From: an uncultured Eubacteriales bacterium
Lineage (GTDB): Bacteria; Bacillota; Clostridia; Christensenellales; CAG-138
Direction of reading: 5' to 3'
DNA: 7,968 nucleotides
Assembly: GCA_900543475.1 (NCBI GenBank)
Contig: UQRU01000096.1
Coordinates: forward strand, 1 to 7,968
The position numbers were made by a program, and so were the translations under genes. Positions within the stretch are counted from its first letter, which is position 1, and each line of letters begins with the position of its first letter. Under the pieces are notes generated by a model. That model ran no database searches, was not told the DNA's origin, and saw nothing but the letters and a program-made list of their open reading frames with translations. Of the stretch, positions 1 to 6,662 are shown piece by piece.

Positions 1-142
1 GGGGGGGCCCGGGGGCGGGGGGCCCCGGGGGCCTCAAAAAAAAACCCGGGGGGGGGGGCCGCCCCCCCCCCCCCCCCGGTTGGGGGGGCCCCGCCCCCCC
101 CCCCCCCCCCCCCCCCCCCCACCCCCCCCCCCCCCCCCCCCC
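1..142. other. Low-complexity G/C homopolymer tract at contig edge (probable artefact)
   Basis: This stretch consists almost only of runs of G and C, plus one A9 run, with C runs of more than 15 bases. Any reading frame through it gives polyproline or polyglycine. The composition changes abruptly to normal sequence near base 143. Such homopolymers at the edge of a contig usually come from sequencing or assembly failure, and I treat nothing here as biological. Bases 143-209 look normal but hold no recognisable gene. Confidence 0.8.
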
Positions 143-209
143 ACGCCGCCGGTTTCCCCGCCGCGGTACCGGGTAGCTGCGCCTTGCACGGCTACGGCAA
201 ATATGAACA

Positions 210-249
210 TTTATCGAAAAACAATAAAAGTATATTGTATTTCGATAAA
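210..249. promoter_or_regulatory. Paired palindromic operator of the DUF2975/HTH operon
   Basis: A 40-base dyad: positions 210-219 pair perfectly with 240-249, and 221-226 with 233-238, leaving one A/A mismatch (220/239) and a 6-base centre. Each half is itself a near-palindrome of form TATYG-N5-CRATA: TATCGAAAAACAATA at 212-226 and TATTGTATTTCGATA at 233-247. Their centres (219 and 240) are 21 bases apart, two helical turns, so two repressor dimers could sit on the same DNA face. The second site covers the predicted -35 box. The obvious ligand is the small Cro/CI-type protein encoded at 752-979, which would make the operon autorepressed. Binding is inferred; the symmetry is seen directly. 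Confidence 0.7.
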
Positions 250-263
250 AACGATGGTATCAT
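235..263 (+). promoter_or_regulatory. Promoter of the DUF2975-HTH-DUF4173 operon
   Basis: A -35 box TTGTAT (235-240) lies 17 bases before a -10 box TATCAT (258-263), which is preceded by TGG (255-257), an extended -10 motif. Transcription would begin near 270, giving a short leader that starts close to the Shine-Dalgarno sequence GGAGG at 271-275. The -35 box lies inside the right-hand operator half-site, so a bound repressor would block polymerase. Confidence 0.6.
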
Positions 264-285
264 GGTTTCCGGAGGTGGATAGGAT

Positions 286-741
286 ATGGAAGCAAAGACC
301 TTGGCCCGGGTGACCCGGGGGCTGTTGTGGCTGGTAGCGGCGGGGGTAGTGCTGCTGTTAGGCGGGCTGTATTTCCATGGGGGGGTCCAGGGGCTGTTCC
401 TGGAAGCCTATGGGGTGGGCCCGGAGGGAAAAGCAGGGGTATTGCTGTTTCTCACCCTCATGGCGGGGATCGCCCTATGGATCCTTGGGGAACTGATCGG
501 CGTACTGGCCACGGTGGAGCGGGACCCTTTTGTGGAGGGGAACGCCCGGGCATTTTTCCGCATGGGGCTGGCCGCGGAGCTGGCGGGCGTGGGTTTTACC
601 ATCAAGTGTTTTACCCTGTTTACCTTTATGACGGCGGTCTGCGCCCTGGTGATGGTGCTCAGCGGGCTGTTTGCCCTGGTATTGGCCCAGGTGTTCCACC
701 GGGCGGTCCTGTATAAGCAGGAAAACGACCTGACTATATAG
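286..741 (+). CDS. DUF2975 family four-helix membrane protein
   Basis: A 151-residue integral membrane protein of the DUF2975 family (YoaS-like). Four hydrophobic segments lie at about residues 12-30, 51-74, 91-111 and 112-136. Two family marks are visible: a DPF motif at residues 80-82 in the loop after the second helix, followed by a conserved-looking N/R stretch, and a C-terminal tail ending ENDLTI (146-151). The start is supported by GGAGG at 271-275, ten bases upstream. The stop TAG (739-741) overlaps the ribosome-binding site of the next gene, an HTH repressor. DUF2975 genes are typically followed by such a small HTH gene. The biochemical role of the family is unknown; a membrane partner or sensor for the regulator is an inference. 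The length is normal and the gene looks intact. Confidence 0.88.
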   Translation: MEAKTLARVTRGLLWLVAAGVVLLLGGLYFHGGVQGLFLEAYGVGPEGKAGVLLFLTLMAGIALWILGELIGVLATVERDPFVEGNARAFFRMGLAAELAGVGFTIKCFTLFTFMTAVCALVMVLSGLFALVLAQVFHRAVLYKQENDLTI

Positions 742-751
742 GAGGCCCGGG

Positions 752-979
752 ATGATCCGTGTGAACTTGGATGTGATCATGGCCAAGCGCCATATGAGCA
801 GCGGCGAACTGAGCGACCGGCTGGGCATAACCCCTGCCAACCTGTCCATCCTGAAGAATAACAAGGGGAAGGCCGTCCGCTTTTCCACCCTGGACGCCCT
901 GTGCAAAATTTTGGATTGCCGGGTGGAGGATATATTGGAATACATACCGGAGGACGCATATGGAACAATTGGAGAATAA
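752..979 (+). CDS. YozG-like Cro/CI-type HTH transcriptional regulator
   Basis: A 75-residue single-domain DNA-binding protein of the Xre/Cro-CI class, close to the YozG type that accompanies DUF2975. The helix-turn-helix is visible at about residues 17-37: the first helix around SGELSDRLG and the recognition helix around PANLSILKNN. A C-terminal part, STLDALCKILDCRVEDIL (45-62), is typical of the family's last helices. AGGAGG at 740-745 lies six bases before the ATG. There is no sensory domain, so any signal must come from a partner or from protein level. It probably represses its own operon through the paired sites at 210-249. Its last 20 bases overlap the start of the next gene, which suggests translational coupling. 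Confidence 0.88.
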   Translation: MIRVNLDVIMAKRHMSSGELSDRLGITPANLSILKNNKGKAVRFSTLDALCKILDCRVEDILEYIPEDAYGTIGE

Positions 980-2372
980 GCCCCTGACGCCCCAGCAGCC
1001 CAGGCAACTGCCCATGCCAAAGGCGGCTTGGCTGCTGCTGTGTAGCCTGTGTATTGGATATGGGTTCGCCTTTATCCTGCTGGACAATTGGTCTGCGAGC
1101 CTGCAAACCTGTATGGGCATTTACGGCCTATGCTGGGGGATCTACCTGGCGGGTTATTACATCTTTGTGGGAAAGCGGGCGATCCGAAAATGGGAATGCT
1201 GGTATCTGGCCTGCGGGGCCGGGCTGCTGGTGTTGCATAGCGGCCTGTATCAGGCGGCGCAGCTATCCATGGCAAATATCCTGCTCATCCCCATGGTGCT
1301 GATGCTGCACGCCACATGGGGCGCCCTGGAAGTGCCAAAGGATCGGGCTTGGCCTTGGGTGCAGGGCTATCTGCTGGGCTGGTTCGTGTATCCCTTTAGC
1401 AAGATCGATACCTGGTTCCTGGCCATTGGAAAGCTGTTCCAGGGCAAGACCGGGGATGACCAGCGCCGCCTGGCCCGGCGGAACGTATGGCTGGGGATAC
1501 TCTTTGGCCTGCCGGTGCTGATCCTGGTTTCGGCGCTGCTGCTCAGGGCGGACCTGGCCATGGGAAAGGTGCTGGGAAGCTGGCTCAAAAACCTGCCCGA
1601 TCTATCCCTGGGCCGGATCCTGCTGATGCTGGTGCTGGCGGTGCTGTTCTATTCCTTTTTGTATAACCTGGCCTTTGGCCAAAGCCCCCGGGTCTCCCAG
1701 GACGCGGAGCCCCAGCCCAAGCTGCCCGGCCTGTCCTTTATAACGGGGGCGGGGATGCTGCTGGCGGTGTACGGGATCTTCGCCATCTTTCAGTTTACCT
1801 ATCTTACGGGCCTAAAAGGTCTGCCGGAAGGGTTGACCTATTCGGAATATGCAGTCAGCGGCTTTTCCGAGCTGCTGTGGGTGGCGGCCATCAACCTGGG
1901 GGTGTTCAGCCTGGGCCTGTGCCAGGCCAAACCCCATCCGGCCCGCAAGCCCATCCTATGGGGCCTATTGGCCGCCACAGCCCTGCTGCTTCTGAGCGCG
2001 GCCTTGCGGCTGGGCATGTATATACAGGCTTACGCCCTCACCTGGAAGCGGGTGCTTTCCCTGTGGCTGATGCTCTATCTGGCGGCGGTGGTGGTGCTGT
2101 GCGGCTGGGCCCTATTGGGCCGTAAGGGGGTACTGCGGCTATGCGCCTTGGTGCTGGTTGGGTGGTATGTGGCCTTGAACCTGGTGAATGTGGAAGGCAT
2201 GATCGCCAATAGCATTTTCCACCGGGCGGATCAGCGGGGCGGCGTATTGGCGGAAGGAGACGCGGATTATCTGCGCTACACTCTGTCCGGGGACGCAAAA
2301 CAGGCCATTATAAAAAGCGGATATGCGGAGCAGGTATACTATGATGTACAGAAAGAAGACCTGCCCAGGTAA
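960..2372 (+). CDS. DUF4173-like polytopic membrane protein
   Basis: A 470-residue protein with about eleven or twelve hydrophobic segments and a hydrophilic C-terminal tail of about 50 residues. The stretch at residues 288-313 (LPEGLTYSEYAVSGFSELL, then an N in a hydrophobic helix) matches the signature I know from the DUF4173/DUF4153 group of bacterial membrane proteins. So does the tail, with NVEGMIANSIFHRA and a YLRYTLSGDA stretch resembling the usual YL..LS.DA motif. The ATG follows GGAGG at 949-953 with six bases between, inside the end of the HTH gene (20-base overlap), so it belongs to the same operon. The family's function is unknown; nothing here indicates a transported substrate. 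It ends 11 bases before the pyrG -35 box, with no separate terminator between. Confidence 0.8.
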   Translation: MEQLENKPLTPQQPRQLPMPKAAWLLLCSLCIGYGFAFILLDNWSASLQTCMGIYGLCWGIYLAGYYIFVGKRAIRKWECWYLACGAGLLVLHSGLYQAAQLSMANILLIPMVLMLHATWGALEVPKDRAWPWVQGYLLGWFVYPFSKIDTWFLAIGKLFQGKTGDDQRRLARRNVWLGILFGLPVLILVSALLLRADLAMGKVLGSWLKNLPDLSLGRILLMLVLAVLFYSFLYNLAFGQSPRVSQDAEPQPKLPGLSFITGAGMLLAVYGIFAIFQFTYLTGLKGLPEGLTYSEYAVSGFSELLWVAAINLGVFSLGLCQAKPHPARKPILWGLLAATALLLLSAALRLGMYIQAYALTWKRVLSLWLMLYLAAVVVLCGWALLGRKGVLRLCALVLVGWYVALNLVNVEGMIANSIFHRADQRGGVLAEGDADYLRYTLSGDAKQAIIKSGYAEQVYYDVQKEDLPR

Positions 2373-2383
2373 ACAAAAAACCT

Positions 2384-2412
2384 TTGCAAAAATCCGGACA
2401 GGGGAATATAAT
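2384..2412 (+). promoter_or_regulatory. pyrG promoter (TTGCAA, 17 bp, TATAAT)
   Basis: The -35 box TTGCAA is at 2384-2389 and a perfect -10 box TATAAT at 2407-2412, separated by exactly 17 bases. The first purine at proper spacing is the GGG run at 2418-2420, followed by C2421. The predicted transcript therefore starts 5'-GGGC, the initiating sequence known for CTP-regulated pyrG genes of Gram-positive bacteria. Confidence 0.8.
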
Positions 2413-2417
2413 CGATA

Positions 2418-2514
2418 GGGCACCCCCTTTGATAGGATTGCAATTGCGAGGCGAGCGGCTCCCAGGAGCAGCTCGCCTTCTCTATTTTTATTTTTTGGAG
2501 GAGGCGAAGTATCC
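2418..2514 (+). promoter_or_regulatory. pyrG leader: candidate CTP-sensing reiterative-transcription attenuator
   Basis: The 97-base leader runs from the predicted start GGGC (2418-2421) through an intrinsic terminator to a strong ribosome-binding site. In Bacillus pyrG, low CTP stalls polymerase before the first C, extra G residues are added to the 5' end, and the poly-G tail pairs with a C/U tract in the terminator's 5' arm so that transcription continues. Here the first C is at +4, as required. A CUCCC tract (2459-2463) lies in the upper 5' arm and apical loop of the terminator and could pair with poly-G. A second tract, CCCCCTTT (2423-2430), lies just after the start and could also pair with or sequester it. 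Which tract acts is not decidable by eye. Confidence 0.65.
2448..2496 (+). terminator. Intrinsic terminator/attenuator in the pyrG leader
   Basis: GGCGAGC (2450-2456) pairs with GCTCGCC (2471-2477); A2449/T2478 and a G/T pair extend the base. After one G/A mismatch, GCTC (2458-2461) pairs with GAGC (2466-2469) around the loop CCAG. A T-rich tract (2478-2496, ending in TTTTTT) follows immediately. It would stop read-through from the upstream operon as well as transcripts from the pyrG promoter. Confidence 0.85.
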
Positions 2515-4122
2515 ATGACCAAATATGTATGCATCACCGGCGGCGTGGTATCCTCTCTAGGCAAGGGCATTACTGCGGCAAGCCTTGGCCGCTTGCTCAA
2601 GGCCCGGGGCTATCGGGTATCCATCTGTAAGCTGGACCCTTACCTGAATGTGGACCCAGGCACCATGAATCCCTATCAGCATGGGGAAGTGTATGTGACG
2701 GCGGATGGGGGGGAAACGGATCTGGATGTGGGCCATTACGAGCGGTTTATCGACGAGGCCCTGTCCAAGGACAACAACGCCACCTCCGGCCAGATCTACC
2801 TGCGGGTATTGGACCGGGAACGGGCGGGGGATTACCATGGGGGCACTGTGCAGATCATCCCCCATATCACCGATGAGATCAAAAATAGGGTCCGGGCCGC
2901 TGCGCAACGGACAAACCCGGATGTGCTCATCGTGGAGATCGGCGGCACGGTGGGGGACATGGAGGGGCAGCCCTTCCTGGAGGCCATCCGGCAGATGCGC
3001 CTGGACGTGGGTGCAGAAAACTGCGCCTTTATCCATGTGACCCTGGTGCCCTATATCGTCGGCGCCGGCGAACTGAAAAGCAAACCCACCCAGCATAGCG
3101 TTAAAGAGCTATTATCCCTGGGGATACAGCCGGATATCCTGGTGTGCCGGGCGGATCGACCCATCGGCCAGGAGATCCGGGAAAAAATAGCCCGGTTCTG
3201 CAACGTGGCAACGGATTGCGTAATAGAAAATACCACCGCGCCTTCCTTATATGCCATTCCCTTGATGCTGGAACAGCAAGGACTTTGCCGGGCGGTATGC
3301 CGGCGGCTGGGCTTGGCGGACCGGACGCCGGACCTGTCGGCCTGGGAGGCCCTGGTGGAGCGGGAGCAGCATCCGAAAACCAGCTGTACCATAGCGGTGG
3401 TAGGCAAGTATGTGCAGCTTCAGGACGCCTATCTAAGCATCACAGAAGCCCTGCGCCATGGGGGCATCGGCCAGGATGCCCAGGTGCATATCCAATATGT
3501 GGATGCGGAGACGGTCACAGAGGACAACGCCGCCCAGCTGTTGGCAGGCGCCCAAGGTATATTGATCCCCGGTGGGTTTGGCAACCGGGGCCTGGACGGG
3601 AAGTTGGCCGCCATCCATTATGCCCGGACGCATAGGGCGCCCTTGCTGGGCATTTGCCTGGGGATGCAGATGGCGGTGGTGGAATTTGCCCGGCATGTGC
3701 TGGGATACCAGGACGCCCATTCCTCGGAAGCAGATCCCGCCACCACCCATCCCGTCATCGACCTGATGCCGGACCAGGTTGGTAACCGACTGGGAGGGAC
3801 CTTGCGGTTGGGCGCTTACCCTTGCGCCATCCAGCCCGGCACCTTGGCCCACAGGCTATACGGAAAATCGGAGATCCTGGAACGCCACCGCCATCGCTAT
3901 GAGTTCAACAACGCCTATCGGATCCCTTTCCAGGAAGCAGGCATGGTGTTTTCCGGCATCAACCCCCAACGAAATTTGGTGGAGATCGCAGAGTTGCCCG
4001 ATCACCCGTTCTTCATCGGGGTGCAGTTCCATCCGGAATTCCAATCCCGCCCAGACCGTCCCCACCCACTGTTCCTTGGCTTTGTGGCCGCCGCCTTAGC
4101 CTATGGCCAAAAAGGGCGCTAA
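2515..4122 (+). CDS. pyrG: CTP synthase (glutamine hydrolysing)
   Basis: A 535-residue cytosolic CTP synthase, full length for the family. It converts UTP, ATP and glutamine to CTP. The N-terminal synthetase domain begins [13 protein letters not shown] (residues 7-19), containing the ATP-binding loop; Asp71 and Glu141 correspond to the Mg2+-binding acids of the family. The family signature [20 protein letters not shown] is present at about residues 184-203. The C-terminal class I glutamine amidotransferase domain has its oxyanion-hole glycines in IPGGFGNRG, the nucleophile Cys381 in GICLGMQ, and His506 and Glu508 in VQFHPEF. All key residues are intact. The ATG follows AGGAGG (2499-2504) with ten bases between. 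The gene has its own promoter and an attenuator-like leader, so expression is probably controlled by CTP level. Confidence 0.97.
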   Translation: MTKYVCITGGVVSSLGKGITAASLGRLLKARGYRVSICKLDPYLNVDPGTMNPYQHGEVYVTADGGETDLDVGHYERFIDEALSKDNNATSGQIYLRVLDRERAGDYHGGTVQIIPHITDEIKNRVRAAAQRTNPDVLIVEIGGTVGDMEGQPFLEAIRQMRLDVGAENCAFIHVTLVPYIVGAGELKSKPTQHSVKELLSLGIQPDILVCRADRPIGQEIREKIARFCNVATDCVIENTTAPSLYAIPLMLEQQGLCRAVCRRLGLADRTPDLSAWEALVEREQHPKTSCTIAVVGKYVQLQDAYLSITEALRHGGIGQDAQVHIQYVDAETVTEDNAAQLLAGAQGILIPGGFGNRGLDGKLAAIHYARTHRAPLLGICLGMQMAVVEFARHVLGYQDAHSSEADPATTHPVIDLMPDQVGNRLGGTLRLGAYPCAIQPGTLAHRLYGKSEILERHRHRYEFNNAYRIPFQEAGMVFSGINPQRNLVEIAELPDHPFFIGVQFHPEFQSRPDRPHPLFLGFVAAALAYGQKGR

Positions 4123-4128
4123 GCCGTC

Positions 4129-4157
4129 TTGTTCCCAAAGCGGCGCCATGCTATAAT
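4129..4157 (+). promoter_or_regulatory. tadA promoter with extended -10
   Basis: TTGTTC (4129-4134) lies 17 bases before a perfect TATAAT (4152-4157), which is preceded by TGC (4149-4151), an extended -10 element. The start would be near 4164, giving a leader of about 26 bases with GGGAGGGA (4173-4180) as ribosome-binding site. It begins seven bases after the pyrG stop, so tadA can be expressed independently of pyrG. I see no intrinsic terminator between pyrG and this promoter. Confidence 0.75.
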
Positions 4158-4189
4158 GTCCCCAATCTATTTGGGAGGGATTTCGATCC

Positions 4190-4669
4190 ATGGAGCAAAC
4201 AAGGGAGCCCTTGGTGCAAACCAACCGGCAGGGGATGGAATTGGCCCTGGCCCAGGCCCGCTTGGCCTTGGAAGAGGGAGAGGTGCCGGTGGGGGCCATC
4301 GTAGTAGATGAAATGGGCCGCATTTTAGCCCAGGCCCATAACGTTACCGGCGCCCAGGAAGACCCTATGGCCCATGGGGAATTGCTGGCCTTGCAAAAAG
4401 CCCTGGCCGGCCGTGGAAAAGCCCGCCTGGCCGGCTGCACGCTGTATGTGACATTGGAGCCCTGCGCCATGTGCGCCGGGGCGGCCCTGCTGGCTCGGGT
4501 GGACGCCATCGTATTCGGCGCTTTCGACTCTGTAGCCGGCTGCTGCGGCTCGGTGCTGGACTTGACCGACGGGATACTGCAACGGACCCTTCGCTGTATC
4601 GGCGGGGTGGAGGAGGAAACCTGCGTTAGCCTGTTGCGGGCGTATTTTCAAAGCCGCCGTATGGCCTAA
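4190..4669 (+). CDS. tadA: tRNA-specific adenosine deaminase (A34 to inosine)
   Basis: A 159-residue zinc-dependent deaminase that converts the wobble adenosine of tRNA-Arg(ACG) to inosine. The cytidine-deaminase fold is clear: EGEVPVGAIVV (residues 29-39), Asn51, the zinc and catalytic motif at 62-64, and PCAMC at 91-95. Zinc ligands are His62, Cys92 and Cys95; the proton-shuttling residue is Glu64. The first motif reads His-Gly-Glu rather than the usual His-Ala-Glu, a conservative but uncommon change. FGAFDSVAGCCGS (109-121) matches the TadA substrate-loop region, which supports TadA over guanine or cytosine deaminases. The ATG follows GGGAGGGA with nine bases between. The gene has its own promoter and ends in front of a GC-rich foldback element. 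Confidence 0.93.
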   Translation: MEQTREPLVQTNRQGMELALAQARLALEEGEVPVGAIVVDEMGRILAQAHNVTGAQEDPMAHGELLALQKALAGRGKARLAGCTLYVTLEPCAMCAGAALLARVDAIVFGAFDSVAGCCGSVLDLTDGILQRTLRCIGGVEEETCVSLLRAYFQSRRMA

Positions 4670-4670
4670 C

Positions 4671-4768
4671 CCAGCGGGCGGGGGCGGCGGCGCTGGGGCT
4701 TCGCCCCAGCAAGCCCGGCTGCGCCGGGCGGGTGGGCTGCGCCCACCCGCCGCCGCCCCCCACGCTGG
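4671..4768. repeat. GC-rich cloverleaf-forming intergenic element (copy 1)
   Basis: A 98-base element fills most of the gap between the convergent genes tadA and rlmH. The ends CCAGCG (4671-4676) and CGCTGG (4763-4768) pair, and 4680-4691 pairs with 4749-4760. Inside are three adjacent perfect hairpins: 4692-4699/4703-4710 (loop TTC), 4713-4719/4723-4729 (loop TGC) and 4730-4737/4741-4748 (loop TGC). Together they make a closed stem with three triloop arms. There is no T-tract, so it is not a textbook terminator, though it could slow polymerase from either side. Its minus strand resembles the plus strand at 7803-7848. It is probably a non-coding repeat of the REP/MITE sort. Confidence 0.75.
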
Positions 4769-4816
4769 ATCTTTCACCAGCGCCAAGTGGAACGACGGGG
4801 CAAGGGCGCCCCAGGG

Positions 4817-5296
4817 TCATTTATGGTACGGCTCGCCTGCGTTGATCTTGCAGGCCCGGTAGAACTGTTCCAGCAGCATCACCCGGAAGAGCTGATGGGA
4901 AAAGGTGGGGGGACCGAAGGAGATACGCTGATCCGCCCGGCCCAGAACGGCGTCCGAAAGCCCTAGGGACCCGCCGATGAGGAAGGCGAAGCGGCTTTTG
5001 CCCTGGTTGTTCCATTGCTGGAGCCGCTGGGCCAACTGAGGGGAGGAGAGGGGTTCCCCGGCGATATCCAGGGCCACCACCCAATCCCCCTCCGAGACCT
5101 TGGCCAATAGCCGCTGGCCTTCGGCCTCTTTCACCTGGCTGCGCTGAGCTGGGGAAAGCTGTTCCGGGGCCTTTTCATCCGGGACCTCCAGGATCTCCAC
5201 CTGGGCATAGCGGGAAAGGCGCTTGCAAAACTCATGGCAAGCGTCCCTGTAAAACCCTTCTTTCAGCTTGCCCACGCATAGCACCCGAAACCGCAT
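4817..5296 (-). CDS. rlmH: 23S rRNA (pseudouridine1915-N3)-methyltransferase RlmH
   Basis: A 159-residue SPOUT-class methyltransferase of normal length. It uses S-adenosylmethionine to methylate N3 of pseudouridine 1915 in helix 69 of 23S rRNA in assembled 70S ribosomes. The N-terminus MRFRVLCVGKLKEGFY is typical of the family. The trefoil-knot cofactor loop is IGGSLG (residues 107-112). The C-terminal part FSHQLFRVMLLEQFYRA (132-148) ends in the conserved YHK (157-159). The ribosome-binding site AGGAGG (complement of 5302-5307) lies within the end of walJ, five bases before the ATG, and only one base separates the two genes, so they are surely cotranscribed. It is the last gene of the minus-strand operon and converges on tadA. 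Confidence 0.95.
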   Translation of the reverse strand: MRFRVLCVGKLKEGFYRDACHEFCKRLSRYAQVEILEVPDEKAPEQLSPAQRSQVKEAEGQRLLAKVSEGDWVVALDIAGEPLSSPQLAQRLQQWNNQGKSRFAFLIGGSLGLSDAVLGRADQRISFGPPTFSHQLFRVMLLEQFYRACKINAGEPYHK

Positions 5297-5297
5297 A

Positions 5298-6107
5298 TCA
5301 GCCTCCTGTATAAAACCTACCGGTCACCTCTTCCCGCAGGGCCACAGTCAAGGGCAGGTCGGCATCCGGAATGTCCGCCTGCCTTAGCTGTTCCCGTATG
5401 GTGGCCAAAGCCAACTCGGCAAAGTTGTTATCCCGGCTCAGGTGCCCCAATACGGCTTGCTTGAGCCCGCCCGTGTACAGGCGGGCCAGGGCCCGGCCGG
5501 CGTTTTCGTTGGAGAGATGACCCCTGTCCGACAGGATGCGTTGCTTGGTCAAATAAGGGTAGGCGCAGGAACGCACCAGCTCCGGGTCATGGTTGGCTTC
5601 CAGCAACAGGAGGCTGCAACCCATTACCTGCTCCAGCAGTATGGGATCTGCCACCCCCACGTCCGTCATGATGCCCATGGCCTGCCCGCCCCATTCAAAC
5701 CGATAGCCAACGGATTCCCGGGCGTCATGGGGGGTCTTGAAGGGCAGGATGGATGCTTCCCCCAGAAAGAAGGCCCGCCCGGTGTCGAACACCCGGATGT
5801 TATGGGGGGCGATGGCGCCGATCAGGGGGATCATGGCCTCCCAGGTGCCCTGGTTGGCATAGATGGGCACGTCATACCGCCGGGAAAATACCCCGGCGCC
5901 CCGCACGTGGTCGATGTGCTCATGGGTGATTAAAAGGGCCTGGATGGCTTCCGGCTGGATGCCGGCCTGGAGCAGGGCCTGGGCAAGGGCCTTGCAGGGC
6001 TTACCCGCGTCCACCAGCAGCCGGCCTTCCCCCAGACCCACCGCCGTGGCGTTGCCGGAGGAGCCGGAAAACAGCGGGCAAAGGAACATCCCCTCTTGTT
6101 TCATCAT
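5298..6107 (-). CDS. walJ: WalJ/YycJ-type metallo-beta-lactamase-fold hydrolase
   Basis: A 269-residue protein of the metallo-beta-lactamase superfamily, YycJ/WalJ branch; members have been described as DNA exonucleases linked to replication and repair. The N-terminal FSGSSGNA (13-20) and the metal-binding motif THEHIDH (61-67: His62, His64, Asp66, His67) are clear. Further ligand candidates are His127 and Asp128 in TPHDA, Asp149 in MTDVG, and His221 in GHLSRDNN. LLEANHD (168-174) and DRGHLSNE (194-201) are typical of this branch. The start is uncertain: two adjacent ATGs (6107, 6104) have no good ribosome-binding site but lie three bases after the preceding gene, which suggests coupling; Met7 (6089) is an alternative. 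The walJ-rlmH neighbourhood is known from Firmicutes, but here the usual htrA-like gene between them and walRK upstream are absent. Confidence 0.9.
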   Translation of the reverse strand: MMKQEGMFLCPLFSGSSGNATAVGLGEGRLLVDAGKPCKALAQALLQAGIQPEAIQALLITHEHIDHVRGAGVFSRRYDVPIYANQGTWEAMIPLIGAIAPHNIRVFDTGRAFFLGEASILPFKTPHDARESVGYRFEWGGQAMGIMTDVGVADPILLEQVMGCSLLLLEANHDPELVRSCAYPYLTKQRILSDRGHLSNENAGRALARLYTGGLKQAVLGHLSRDNNFAELALATIREQLRQADIPDADLPLTVALREEVTGRFYTGG

Positions 6108-6110
6108 GGA

Positions 6111-6662
6111 CTACATCTGGAATACCAGGCCGCACACCGCCCCCAGGGCGATAAACAGCACCGGGTGCAGCTTTTTGAGCCCCGGCAGGTTGGTCAATAC
6201 CATCATCACCACAAACAGGAGCAGGGCCGAATACCGCAGCCCAAGGACGCCTGCGCCGCCCAATAGGGCAGTTTGCAGCACGCTCCAGCCGGCGGCGGCG
6301 ATCAAGCCGGTGGCCGCAGGGCGCAGCCCTTCAAAGGCATGGGATACCAGGGTGTTTTGCCGGAATTTTTCCAATACCCGGGCCACCGCCAAAATGACCA
6401 GATAACTGGGCAATACCAGGGACAAGGTAGCCACCACCGCCCCGGGTATGCCAGCGGCATGGAAGCCCGCATAGGTGGCGCAATTGATGCCGATGGCGCC
6501 GGGGGTAGATTCCGATACGGCGATCATATCCGCCAGCTGGGCATGGGTGAGCCAGGGGTACATATCCGCCATCCGGGACAGGAAAGGCAGGGTAGCCAAG
6601 CCTCCACCGATGGCGAATAGGCCGGCCTTAAAGAATTCATAGAAAAGGGTCAAATAGATCAT
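6111..6662 (-). CDS. CHR-family (chromate transporter-like) short subunit, second of a pair
   Basis: A 183-residue single-domain member of the chromate ion transporter (CHR) family. The N-terminal helix carries AIGGGLATLPFL (17-28), the family's GG-rich motif, followed by VSESTPGAIGIN (49-60) and GIPGAVVATLSLVLPS (71-86). About five or six hydrophobic segments are present. Short CHR proteins are generally encoded in adjacent pairs that act together, each making half of the transporter. Its ATG overlaps the stop of the first subunit as ATGA (6659-6662), with AAGGAGG (complement of 6668-6674) five bases upstream. The family is named for chromate efflux, but many short members have no shown substrate, so the ion carried here is unknown. 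walJ follows after three bases. Confidence 0.88.
   Translation of the reverse strand: MIYLTLFYEFFKAGLFAIGGGLATLPFLSRMADMYPWLTHAQLADMIAVSESTPGAIGINCATYAGFHAAGIPGAVVATLSLVLPSYLVILAVARVLEKFRQNTLVSHAFEGLRPAATGLIAAAGWSVLQTALLGGAGVLGLRYSALLLFVVMMVLTNLPGLKKLHPVLFIALGAVCGLVFQM

Noticed and set aside
173..195. GTAGC/GCTAC inverted repeat upstream of the first operon
   Set aside because: Only five solid base pairs with a long loop; too weak to call a terminator or a repeat copy.
80..313. Open frame giving a polyproline protein
   Set aside because: It arises from the poly-C tract and then runs through the promoter and operator region into the DUF2975 gene in another frame.
475..1020. Minus-strand open frame of 181 codons over the DUF2975/HTH genes
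   Set aside because: It is antisense to two recognised genes in GC-rich sequence, lacks a ribosome-binding site and resembles no known protein.
2557..3096. Minus-strand open frame of 179 codons inside pyrG
   Set aside because: It is a shadow of pyrG, whose motifs are complete on the other strand.
4161..4175. CCCAA/TTGGG hairpin touching the tadA ribosome-binding site
   Set aside because: The predicted transcription start near 4164 would remove most of the left arm from the mRNA.
4671..4768. Cloverleaf element as a tRNA gene
   Set aside because: There is no T-arm or D-arm consensus, the arm lengths and triloops are wrong, and there is no anticodon loop.
4797..4812. GGGGC/GCCCC hairpin just past the rlmH stop as a terminator
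   Set aside because: Only five base pairs and no T-tract on the minus strand.
5442..5933. Plus-strand open frame of 163 codons opposite walJ
   Set aside because: walJ has its metal-binding motifs in frame; the antisense frame is a GC-bias product.
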